This document shows, in pieces, positions 1 through 9,176 of a DNA stretch of 36,467 nt. The position numbers were made by a program, and so were the translations under genes. The DNA comes from a virus: IMG/VR virus record IMGVR_UViG_3300024520_000240, positions 1 to 36,467 of that record; one strand, written 5' to 3'. The notes beneath the pieces are model-generated. The model saw nothing but the letters and a program-made list of their open reading frames with translations. It was not told where the DNA came from and ran no database searches. Numbering within the stretch: position 1 is the stretch's first letter; the number at the start of each line of letters is the position of its first letter.

Positions 1-154
1 TAGCTTCTTCTTTAGGGTTTTGCATGTCACCAGCTACATAAATAGTACTGTATTTAAATAATTCTTTATAAACATCTTTAAAGAATTTTCCTTTTTCTTG
101 TGCAGTTACATTAAATGTAATAAGTACGCATAAAGCTAGTAAAATTTGTCTCAT
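1..154 (-). CDS. Secreted protein, 5' part only (runs off the left edge)
   Basis: The ATG at 154-152 opens a frame that stays open to base 1, giving 51 residues. Residues 1-18 form a clear signal peptide: Met-Arg, a hydrophobic run (ILLALCVLITF), then NVTA, with likely cleavage before Gln-Glu. Ending a signal peptide in Ala-Gln is characteristic of Bacteroidota, which supports that host. The mature start is lysine-rich (KGKFFKDVYKELFKYST) and is followed by IYVAGDM. The start codon shares one base with the stop of the 29-residue gene before it (TAATG), so translation is probably coupled. The product would be exported to the periplasm or cell envelope. I vaguely associate the STIYVAGDM stretch with proteins of uncultured marine phages, but I cannot assign a function. 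The rest of the gene is missing. Confidence 0.72.
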   Translation of the reverse strand, partial: MRQILLALCVLITFNVTAQEKGKFFKDVYKELFKYSTIYVAGDMQNPKEEA

Positions 155-243
155 TATTTGTATTTTTTAAACATTAATTTATACATTAATTTATTCCATG
201 CTTCTTGTATTGTATCAATACATTTTTTAATTTTATCTATCAT
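154..243 (-). CDS. 29-residue micro-protein, coupled to both neighbours
   Basis: This short frame starts at 243 with an ATG that overlaps the stop of the giant gene (ATGA, 4-base overlap) and ends at 154 in a TAATG overlap with the next gene. It encodes a basic, probably helical peptide (MIDKIKKCIDTIQEAWNKL, then Lys/Tyr-rich) with one Cys and one Trp. I see no signal peptide or clear membrane segment, although the pattern is amphipathic. The exact junctions on both sides are the main evidence that it is translated. It could instead be a re-initiation bridge with no functional product. No function is assigned. Confidence 0.55.
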   Translation of the reverse strand: MIDKIKKCIDTIQEAWNKLMYKLMFKKYK

Positions 244-3200
244 TTCTTTTTATTTTGAAGTTCAATTATTTTTTTAATTCTATCTTCTTCATATTTTAAT
301 TTTCTTAAATCTGCTTTACTTAATCCAAGTTTTAAAAGAGTTTGTTTTTGTTCTTGACTAGTAGTAGATTTTTTCATATCTATAATACGATTTTTCATCA
401 CCATTTCCGGAGTTTCTTCAACTTTATCTTCTACTCCATAATAAGGTAAACCTACATCCCATGTTGACCAACCTAAAGCTAAAGCAACTTTTTGCCAGTT
501 TTCAGAACTATTACTAGTTATAGCTCTAAGATTATTTACTTTTTGCATTACTCTATCTAATGGAATATTAGTAGTAGCAGATAATATTTGACCACTAGCT
601 AAATAAGCTGGATTATTTAAATTGAATTTTTCATTCATCATTTTTTCTCGTTCCCAACTAAAAGTATTAGCTGCAGATTGAGCTCTTCTTAGTTTAGCAT
701 CTAATGGAGGAGAAAAATCAAATAAATCATTAATAGCTTTTTTAAAGTCTGGAGAATCTTTTCCATTTTCTTTAGCAATAGTTATTAAAGAGTTTTTAAT
801 TGCTACAGCGGCTTTACCTTGTATGCCTAATCCACTTAATAAAGAATCTGCCATTCCATTAGCTGTTCTTACTCCTCTATCAGAATCATCCTCGCCGTCT
901 TCATTAAAGGAATCAGCCCATAAAGCATTTTGTAATCCATTAAATAGTAAGTTTTGAGCAGCTCCATAATATACAATTTTAGATACATTGCTTCTCCAAT
1001 CTCCTCTTCCAGCTACAAGATCTTGTCCAGATCTTTTTATTATACGGGCATATTGCATTGGAGTATTAGCAAACGCCAATACTATTCTACCAGCAGCACT
1101 AGCTTGTTGTTCACTAATTCTTAAGGCACTACTTGATTGCTGGTTTTCTTCAGATATTAATCTAAAATCTTCAAATGCTTGCGTTTTAGCAAGTTCGGGA
1201 TCCATACCGTCTTTCAAGTATTTATTTAGTTTATTTCTATAATATGTAGCACCACCAGAAGCAATAGCAAAACTATCAGCTCCTCTGGTTAATACAAAAC
1301 CTTGATTCAATAAATAGGCTATAGCACCTTTAGCTCCACCTTTTTTACTTGCATCAGCTATTTCTGATTCACTAACATTAATATTTAATCCTTCTCTTCT
1401 ATTAACTAAATAATCTGATCCAAATAATGTTTTAAAATCTGCCCAATATTGTTTTTGATTAGCAAAAGCTTTACCTGCAGCTACTATATTATTATCACCC
1501 CAATCTAAATAATTTACCGCAGATATAGTTTGTAAAGCTGCAGATCTAGTATTTAAGAACATTGTAGCACCAACAGATCCATTAACCCAATCCAAAATAT
1601 CACCAGTTATTTTATTCTGACCAAGTGGTCTATTAGACCCTGATTCCATTCTTGCTAGTGTTTTTTCTAAATTATCTACATATTCATTACCTAACGCTGC
1701 TCTTAATTTGTTTTTATTATCAATTGAAAATATAATACTATGATTTTGTTTCCATTCAGCTAAATATTCTTTTCTATTTACTTTATTTATTTCTCCCATT
1801 ATATCAGTAGTCATAGTTCCTGCTAACCAATTTTCACCTGCTTTAGGATATTCTTTACCTTTTTGCATCTTCATTACTTCATTCACAAATACGCTTAAAT
1901 CTCCATTTTCATTTACAAATTTATTTAATTTTTTCTGATCTCTTTTAGAAAGACCAGGTATTTTAGTTCCTTGTTGGGTCCATACTGCTACACGAGCTGC
2001 ATCACCATAAGAAAATCCTCCAATACCAGTTTCAGTATGCATACTTTTTGGTAACTTAGTTAGTCTTTTCTTTAGTTCTTTAAAATCATTAGATGCTGCT
2101 ATTTTTGCAGTTTCAATCTTTCTTTCAGCTGAATTAAAAGGATCTATTAAATTAGTTTGATAAAACTCTTTCATTGCATCACCTCTTTTACCTCTAGGTA
2201 ATGTTGCATATAATAAACCATTAAAATCTTCAGCACTATAACCAAAAACAAAGTTTTTGAAAGGATTTAAATTTTTCTTTTCTCCAAGAGATCTTGCTCT
2301 AGCAGCAGAAAACTGCCAATCCGCACCAATCATGTTTCCTTTTTCTTTAGTGAATACTTCTAAGTTTTCATTAAATATTTTATTAAAAGTTTTAGGTTTA
2401 GCGCTTAGTTTAGCTTGAACTTCACCTCCTAATTGTATTTGATCCAGAACTTCTTTAACCGCTGTTGTATTTGCTAATATATCATCTGCAAATAAGAAAT
2501 CATTATAACCTTCTCCTGCTTTTTTAATAAACCAATTGGCTTTTGCAGCTGGAGTACCATTTTCTAATCCTATAATATTTTCTATAGGAATATCCATTCC
2601 TTTGGATTTCAACCACGCTTGCATTGAAGGTGAAAAGATTGGAGGTCTAGCACTTAATACAAACATATTTTCGCCTCCATGCTGGTCGTATTGTTCTTTG
2701 TAACGATTAAACCATGCAGCTTCTTTACCTTTATTTATTTTAACAAAGTCATCAAAATTAAGTTCAGCTCCTTGCTCTTCTAATTCTTTTGATTGTTCTG
2801 CAAATTCTGTAGGATTTAATTTTATTGTTAATCCAGTAGGTAATTTTACTCTAATTATACTTTTATCTGTAACAATGGTTTTATCTGCGTCCGCTACTGT
2901 AGCAGATTTCTTTTCTTTTTCTCCAGTTTCTAAATTTATATCATTACTTTTTTTCACAGCTTGATCGGTTTGTGCTGTGTGAATAATTATTTTTTCTTGG
3001 GTATTAAGATTAGGATCTTCATTTCCTACAACTTTTAAACCGCTTCCTTTAGTTTTTGAAGCAGAAAGATTATTTTCTTGTTTTGGTGCTAGCTCTTCAA
3101 AAGCATTCATTTGTTCTCTAGCGTTTTCTCTAGTTAAATAATTTGGACTATCTTCCGGTATTATACCTGCTTCAGATTTAATAATTCTATCAATTAATAA

Positions 3201-6200
3201 ACCTTGTTCATTAATTACTATTTGATTGTTTTCAAATTTTTTATCTACATTAACACTAAAGTCTTCTGCATCTGTTCTATACTCCCATGTACCATCTTCT
3301 TTTTGATGGTATCTACCTAATTTATTTGAATTAGCAGTAAAGTATTCGTTGTAAGCCCTCATTCTAACATCAGGAACTTTACTAAAATCACCTGTTTCTA
3401 ATGCTTCATTCCATGCTTTTTCAAATAATGGATGCATACCAGAATCAGGATTATATTCTGCTATTTTTTCACCTGTACGGAAATTTGTATCTACAGTTTT
3501 TTGATCTAATATTCTTCTTTGTTCTTCACTAATTTTAGTTTGCCAATAGTTTTTCTTAGACCATTCTTTAAATCCATTCCATACCTTATCACTTCCACTA
3601 ACAGCTTTAGCAAATCCTTCTGCAAAATTACCAAATTGGAAAAAATGTTCTTCTCTACCTCTATCTCCTTTTTCAAGTCCTTTTTCAAGTCCCATTACTG
3701 TAGCAAATCCTCTAAACGGATGATTATTTGCAGTTCCAGTATACATCATTTCTATTAAAGTTCCTAATTTATTAGGATCTTTTTCATAAATTTCTCTAAA
3801 TTTTTCAAATATAATTTCTTTACCTTCTTGTATATCTGTGTATTCTTCTTTATTTCTATCTATTCTTCCCGCATTTTGAGTTGTTAAAGCTAGCTTAACT
3901 TTTCTTGCTTCTTCAGGATCTATTTTTATTTCTCTTGTTTCTATTTCTTTATTTAACTCAGAGTTTAAAGTAGGAATATCCATTATACTACCATCCTCTA
4001 ATCCTTTTAAAACAGCTTTATATTCGGGTGTAAAACCATTTTCTGGCTTGCCATCAATATACATACCATGTTTGTTAGCAACTTGCTGTAATACACCTCC
4101 TTCGCCTCTTTTTTCCGCCTGTGTTCCACCTATAGTAGTAGCTCCTTTTCTAGGAATAATTCCTCCTGCTCCTAACCATCCAAAAACTTTTTCAGTGTTA
4201 ACACCAAAAGCATCAGCAAAATCATTTAATATTATACTTCTTATACCCTCATTTCTTTTAATAGGATCTTCTTCTAATGTTTTAAGACCTTTACTTTCTA
4301 ATAAAGAATTAAATCTTTGTCTAAATGTATTTCCTTGTCTTGGTTTAGCAGATAAATACCCTGAATCTAAACGAGCTCCTATAATATTAGCACCTATTTC
4401 TAATGGTAATTCCCCTGTTTCAATTGCTTCATTGGTTATATCTCTAGTAGCTCTATTAGACATGTTTTTACCTAAAATCACCATCATACCTTTTAAGGTT
4501 TGTGCTTCAGAAGATCTAGGATTAAACCCAATCATTCCACCTTTTACTATTTTTAAAGCATTTAAAAAGTTTTCTCTAGCCTTAGGTCCTTTAAATTCTT
4601 CTTTTAATCTATATTGTTTATTACCGTTTATAACTTCACCTGTTTCTTTGTAAAATATATTTCTTACATTTCCAGGAATACCCATGGGTTCTCCACCTAC
4701 TTTTATTGTTTTATCACCTTTCAAAGCTGAAACCTCTGATACTCTCATATTACCCTCTGGCAATGACCCTAGTATTTGATCAACGTTTTTAAGTATAAAC
4801 TTTTGTATATTTAAGTTTTCATCTTTTCTTAAATTATCCTTAGGATTAGTAAGACGAGATACTGGGATATCAAGTTCTTTAGCTAAAGTTTTAAATACCG
4901 CGGCTTCAGTTTTCTTTATATATTTTTTATCACTTATATCTATTCCTTCTGCAAAATCATCTTGCATTTTAGTTTTCATTTCTTCATAGAAATTTTTACT
5001 AAATTCTGGAGATAAACCTTGTAATTTGAATAGATCAATTGTTTCTTTTACTTGTGGTTCTTTTGTTACAACTTCTTCACTAACGATTTCTGCTACAGGT
5101 TCTAAACCTTTTTCTCTCATCTGTTCAATACTAATATTCTTGTATTGATCTTCAGTAATACCATGTTCTTTAAGCATGTCACCCCATTTTCTTTTATATG
5201 TATTGGTTACATAAGTACTAAAATTAGTTCCATGTTTTTCTTTATCATATCTTTTCTTTAAAATAGGTATAAATTTATCTACAAAGCTTTCAAACTCTTC
5301 TTGATTTATACCTTTTCCGCCTTTTGAAATATGTTCTTGTTGTTGTTTTAAATTATATCCCATAGCAGCAGCGGCTAAAGAATGTATGTTTTTTCTTAAT
5401 TCAGCGTCATTTTTAAAGTTTTCTGGATCATTTTTATATTCTTCAATTAAAGTTTGAGCTGGTTTTTGAGCAGCAGAAGCTGCAGCAGCTACTTCTTTAC
5501 TAGGTGTTATTTCCCCTTTTAATTTTTTACTTTCTATAGCAAACGCTTGGGCTTGATCTATAAACCCTTGTTTACCTTCAGCGAATCCTCTAAGCATATT
5601 AAACAATTGTTGGCCTGTAACATTTTCTACATCTAAATTAGGTAGTTTCTTTTTATAAAAAGGTAAAAAATCTTTTAATTTTTCTCCAAATTCCTCAGTG
5701 AATTGAATTTTTTTTCCTTTTATAAGTTCTGAAAGCACTGCTAAATTTTCATCATACCATTCTTCTTTAGGACGTGAAATCATTTGGTCTCCATATTTAT
5801 CAAGCATTTTTTGCCTTAATAGTTTTTGTTGATTAGGAGATAATATATCTATAACTTCATCAATTATTTCTATCCCGTCTTCAGTAATTTTTCCATCTTT
5901 ATTTTGAAGAAAATCCATAGTAATTTTATGTGTATCTTCATGGGTTTTTGCAGTCATATCTTTAACTTCCTTGGCTACTTCCATGTTAATTAACACATCT
6001 TTTGTTATCGGGTTTATAACTGCAATCTCATCTTTTACATTTTTATCTTTTAAACCCCATGAATCATAAAGATCTTGAACTTCTTGCTTAGATTCTATAG
6101 CTCTAGATGAACCTGGTAAATTATATTCACTTCTTACATCTTCTTCTAATAATCTATCTGCTTCATTTTGAACTTTATTTTGTAATTCATCACGTATTTT

Positions 6201-9176
6201 TCCTCCTTCAACATAATCTTGCATTTCTAGTTTTAAATCTTTTATTTCTTTATCTAATTCTATCTTTTCAGATTCTTTTAATTTAGATTTATCTTTACTA
6301 GTTAATGTATGTAAAGTATAATCTATTCCTGATTTTTTATTTAAAAATTCATATACTTCTTGTCTTAATGGAGAACCAGGTTTAGTATTCCATTCTCCAG
6401 CTTTTGACCAAGTTATACCTTTTGGGCTATAAAAAGTTCCTCCTCCATTTAATTGATGTTGTATGAAAGCATTGTTAACATAGAGGTTACTTAAATTTTC
6501 TTCTTCATCACTCCCCGGTGCTATATTTAAATGATTTCTAGCTATTAAAGCTTGTATAGCATTTTCAGGAAGATTATAAAGTTGTTGAGACTCTGCTTCA
6601 CTTAACTCTTCGCCTTTAGATAATTTATTACTAATTACATACATTTGGGCATCTGTAGGAATTAAATTATTACCTTTCGCCTTTTCACCTAATATAACAT
6701 CGTAAGCCGTGTTAACTGCTAATTGAGTTAAAGCCGCTTCTTTATTAAGATTAATTTCTTTTAATAATTCATCAGCTTTTTCTTTAGTTATTTCTTTTGA
6801 TTCTACTCGTTCTGCTAGTTTTTGTATTCGTTCTATAGATGCATCTGTAATAGCTTTTTCACTGTTTTCTTGAGGTTTTTCTATTAAACTATTGTCTACA
6901 TCTAAAAAGCTAGCAGCAGCTTTAGAGGCAGTATTAGATCTTCCTTTAGAACCTATATAAGTTATATCTTGAATAAAAGCTCTTTTAACACCCCCCATTC
7001 CAGCTATTCCTTTACTTAATCTTCCTAAAGCTATCATTTTAATAGTTTCTACAGCTTGGGTTTTTGTAAAACTACTATTTTGCTCTCTTAATTGCTCAAA
7101 ATAACCAGTTGGATTAGTCATTACCCCTGCTATTTGATATACAGAAGCAGCTCCAAAACCTCCACCAACAGCTGTAGTAGTACTTTTATAAATATCAGAC
7201 TTCATTAATCGCGCTGTTATAGGAGAAAATGTTTTTCTAACAAAACCTCTATTTAAAAAGTTTGTAAATCCTCTATATAAAGGATTTCCAAATCCTAATG
7301 CTGTACCAAACATAAAACTATTTGGGGCATCTTTCAAATCACCAAATAAACCTGTTGCGGCACTAAATTCAGCTCCTTCACGCATAGCATCTACAGTTGT
7401 TTTGAAAATACCATGAGCTCTAGGACTATTTTTAAACAAAGTGTAACTATTACTCATTGCTTTTACTTTGGTAGCAAATTTATTTAATAAATTACCTGAA
7501 ACTTTTCTAGTAAGATATATTTCCGCAGCAAATTCAGCTAAATGAGGGAAAGTTGCTGCTGCTTCTTGTCCAATATTTGATTCTAAAGCATAAGATAAAT
7601 CATAATCTCCTACAAATGTAAATCCATTTTCATGCATTCCATCTACAAACATCTGTCTTGCGTCATTATCAGTAACAACGTTTTTACTACCAAACATTTT
7701 TGAAGCCATAGAAATTAATTCGTCTCCTCCCCAACTTTTATCTCTTGTTAAAGGATTTCTATTTATAGCAATAGCCTTGTTCATCACTATATACTTATCT
7801 AATGATTTGTTAAATGCTTCTGATAATGAATGACCTCCAACTATATGTTTCAAGCCTACTGGCATTTTTCCAGTTTCTTTAAATTCTTTTAATAATTTCA
7901 ACTGTTTATCACTAATACGTTGCAATGGATGATTAATACCGAACTTTGTAATTGAAAAATCTTCTTCGTTTTTTAAAATATCATTAATTATTCCATTTAC
8001 TTCATAATATTGATTCCCTAAACCTTCTTGTAATTGATCTAGTTCTGTTGTTTCAGATAAATCTTCTGCTCTTTGAAAAAGCTCTATAGTAGCAATATCT
8101 GCTTTATCAAAATCTACAATATCACCTGTTATAGGATCATATAGTTTTTTACCAAAGTCTTCGTCTTCTGCTATTTGTTCTATTTTTTTTCCTAACTTTA
8201 CTTTCTCTTCTCCATCTTCCATGTTATCAAATTCGGTCATTAATTTTTGGAATTCGATTTCTTCAGGTTGTAAAATACTTTTTCCTATTTCTAATATATC
8301 TTTAGTTTCTAATTCACTATTTTCTTTTGCTTCTGTAGTTAATTTATTTATTCTACGTTGTCTTGATAAAGGTATATTAATAGGGTTAATTCCTGTATAA
8401 GCTTCATTATTATTTTCACTAAATAATACATCATGATCCTTTCCAGTTATATCAAGATACCAAAGATTATCATTTTTAAAACTATCTACATTTTTTTCTA
8501 ACTCACCATGTTCATTTGGATGATAAATTCCTGATCTACCTTGAAATCCTTCTGGAGTAGTACTCGTAATATATTCTTTTAAAGCATCGTAGGTACGCTG
8601 CGTGCCTAATTGATGTGGATCATTATCATCAAACCAAACACTATCTTTTAACACAGTGTCAACTTCGTCTATGTTATAAGGTAAATTTTCTTCTAATTGA
8701 ATATTTCTACTAGTAACAACAGGATCAAACGCTGTTATAGTACCTTCACTAGGGGTTTTGCTGTAAATATTAAACTTTGCTTTTCCTCTATGATCTCTTA
8801 TATACTGATCAACGCTTTCTATGTTTTCAAAACCTGGTTCATTATTATCAATAGCTTCTTGAACTTCTGCTACTGTATATTCTTTTCCAATTTTATCTTT
8901 AGTACCACCTACTTCTATTCTATATTGTATTTCTTCTTCCTCAGTAGGATCTAAAAAAGTTTTTATACCTAATACTTTATTAATATAAGGACTAGTAGTG
9001 AATATAGATGGTTTTTTATCTTTATTTTCTATAACATCTTCAGTTTCTACAACTTTTTTTACTTCTTCAACTTCTGGTTGAGGATTATTTTTTTTCCATA
9101 TCTGTACTTTAGCAAAGATTTCTTCTTTAGATAATCCTTGATCTTGTAAAGACATAGTATATTCTAATAAAGTCAT
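240..9176 (-). CDS. Giant polyvalent virion protein (zincin motif, HAD phosphatase motifs)
   Basis: This is a 2978-residue protein at the end of the virion gene block, in the position where podoviruses often encode huge ejected proteins. Glycine-rich hydrophobic stretches lie near residues 610-690. HEDTH at 1079-1083 is an HExxH zinc-peptidase motif, with Glu1143 (EEWYDEN) a candidate third ligand. Residues 1297-1335 contain a YD...NFSTYV segment (NFSTYV at 1318) that resembles sigma-factor region 2. A HAD phosphatase set follows in order: DADKT (2096-2100), Ser2175 in VLSARP, Lys2212, and Asp-Asp 2231-2232 in LFADD. The C-terminal 700 residues, including AFANTPMQYAR near 2700, look like the large polyvalent protein regions of phages. 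The ATG directly abuts the previous stop (TAAATG); Met8 is an alternative start. I infer that the protein is packaged and injected to act on the host. I see no RNA polymerase DFDGD motif. Confidence 0.75.
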   Translation of the reverse strand: MTLLEYTMSLQDQGLSKEEIFAKVQIWKKNNPQPEVEEVKKVVETEDVIENKDKKPSIFTTSPYINKVLGIKTFLDPTEEEEIQYRIEVGGTKDKIGKEYTVAEVQEAIDNNEPGFENIESVDQYIRDHRGKAKFNIYSKTPSEGTITAFDPVVTSRNIQLEENLPYNIDEVDTVLKDSVWFDDNDPHQLGTQRTYDALKEYITSTTPEGFQGRSGIYHPNEHGELEKNVDSFKNDNLWYLDITGKDHDVLFSENNNEAYTGINPINIPLSRQRRINKLTTEAKENSELETKDILEIGKSILQPEEIEFQKLMTEFDNMEDGEEKVKLGKKIEQIAEDEDFGKKLYDPITGDIVDFDKADIATIELFQRAEDLSETTELDQLQEGLGNQYYEVNGIINDILKNEEDFSITKFGINHPLQRISDKQLKLLKEFKETGKMPVGLKHIVGGHSLSEAFNKSLDKYIVMNKAIAINRNPLTRDKSWGGDELISMASKMFGSKNVVTDNDARQMFVDGMHENGFTFVGDYDLSYALESNIGQEAAATFPHLAEFAAEIYLTRKVSGNLLNKFATKVKAMSNSYTLFKNSPRAHGIFKTTVDAMREGAEFSAATGLFGDLKDAPNSFMFGTALGFGNPLYRGFTNFLNRGFVRKTFSPITARLMKSDIYKSTTTAVGGGFGAASVYQIAGVMTNPTGYFEQLREQNSSFTKTQAVETIKMIALGRLSKGIAGMGGVKRAFIQDITYIGSKGRSNTASKAAASFLDVDNSLIEKPQENSEKAITDASIERIQKLAERVESKEITKEKADELLKEINLNKEAALTQLAVNTAYDVILGEKAKGNNLIPTDAQMYVISNKLSKGEELSEAESQQLYNLPENAIQALIARNHLNIAPGSDEEENLSNLYVNNAFIQHQLNGGGTFYSPKGITWSKAGEWNTKPGSPLRQEVYEFLNKKSGIDYTLHTLTSKDKSKLKESEKIELDKEIKDLKLEMQDYVEGGKIRDELQNKVQNEADRLLEEDVRSEYNLPGSSRAIESKQEVQDLYDSWGLKDKNVKDEIAVINPITKDVLINMEVAKEVKDMTAKTHEDTHKITMDFLQNKDGKITEDGIEIIDEVIDILSPNQQKLLRQKMLDKYGDQMISRPKEEWYDENLAVLSELIKGKKIQFTEEFGEKLKDFLPFYKKKLPNLDVENVTGQQLFNMLRGFAEGKQGFIDQAQAFAIESKKLKGEITPSKEVAAAASAAQKPAQTLIEEYKNDPENFKNDAELRKNIHSLAAAAMGYNLKQQQEHISKGGKGINQEEFESFVDKFIPILKKRYDKEKHGTNFSTYVTNTYKRKWGDMLKEHGITEDQYKNISIEQMREKGLEPVAEIVSEEVVTKEPQVKETIDLFKLQGLSPEFSKNFYEEMKTKMQDDFAEGIDISDKKYIKKTEAAVFKTLAKELDIPVSRLTNPKDNLRKDENLNIQKFILKNVDQILGSLPEGNMRVSEVSALKGDKTIKVGGEPMGIPGNVRNIFYKETGEVINGNKQYRLKEEFKGPKARENFLNALKIVKGGMIGFNPRSSEAQTLKGMMVILGKNMSNRATRDITNEAIETGELPLEIGANIIGARLDSGYLSAKPRQGNTFRQRFNSLLESKGLKTLEEDPIKRNEGIRSIILNDFADAFGVNTEKVFGWLGAGGIIPRKGATTIGGTQAEKRGEGGVLQQVANKHGMYIDGKPENGFTPEYKAVLKGLEDGSIMDIPTLNSELNKEIETREIKIDPEEARKVKLALTTQNAGRIDRNKEEYTDIQEGKEIIFEKFREIYEKDPNKLGTLIEMMYTGTANNHPFRGFATVMGLEKGLEKGDRGREEHFFQFGNFAEGFAKAVSGSDKVWNGFKEWSKKNYWQTKISEEQRRILDQKTVDTNFRTGEKIAEYNPDSGMHPLFEKAWNEALETGDFSKVPDVRMRAYNEYFTANSNKLGRYHQKEDGTWEYRTDAEDFSVNVDKKFENNQIVINEQGLLIDRIIKSEAGIIPEDSPNYLTRENAREQMNAFEELAPKQENNLSASKTKGSGLKVVGNEDPNLNTQEKIIIHTAQTDQAVKKSNDINLETGEKEKKSATVADADKTIVTDKSIIRVKLPTGLTIKLNPTEFAEQSKELEEQGAELNFDDFVKINKGKEAAWFNRYKEQYDQHGGENMFVLSARPPIFSPSMQAWLKSKGMDIPIENIIGLENGTPAAKANWFIKKAGEGYNDFLFADDILANTTAVKEVLDQIQLGGEVQAKLSAKPKTFNKIFNENLEVFTKEKGNMIGADWQFSAARARSLGEKKNLNPFKNFVFGYSAEDFNGLLYATLPRGKRGDAMKEFYQTNLIDPFNSAERKIETAKIAASNDFKELKKRLTKLPKSMHTETGIGGFSYGDAARVAVWTQQGTKIPGLSKRDQKKLNKFVNENGDLSVFVNEVMKMQKGKEYPKAGENWLAGTMTTDIMGEINKVNRKEYLAEWKQNHSIIFSIDNKNKLRAALGNEYVDNLEKTLARMESGSNRPLGQNKITGDILDWVNGSVGATMFLNTRSAALQTISAVNYLDWGDNNIVAAGKAFANQKQYWADFKTLFGSDYLVNRREGLNINVSESEIADASKKGGAKGAIAYLLNQGFVLTRGADSFAIASGGATYYRNKLNKYLKDGMDPELAKTQAFEDFRLISEENQQSSSALRISEQQASAAGRIVLAFANTPMQYARIIKRSGQDLVAGRGDWRSNVSKIVYYGAAQNLLFNGLQNALWADSFNEDGEDDSDRGVRTANGMADSLLSGLGIQGKAAVAIKNSLITIAKENGKDSPDFKKAINDLFDFSPPLDAKLRRAQSAANTFSWEREKMMNEKFNLNNPAYLASGQILSATTNIPLDRVMQKVNNLRAITSNSSENWQKVALALGWSTWDVGLPYYGVEDKVEETPEMVMKNRIIDMKKSTTSQEQKQTLLKLGLSKADLRKLKYEEDRIKKIIELQNKKK

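Noticed and set aside
4048-4653. Plus-strand open frame of 201 codons within the giant gene
   Set aside because: It lies entirely antisense to a well supported coding frame, its composition is Pro/Ile/Leu-rich as expected from reversed AT-rich codons, and no plus-strand gene exists elsewhere.
240-9176. Giant protein as a virion RNA polymerase (N4 or crAss-like)
   Set aside because: Size and position fit, but I could not find a DxDGD-type metal motif or polymerase signatures; zincin and HAD motifs point to a polyvalent protein instead.
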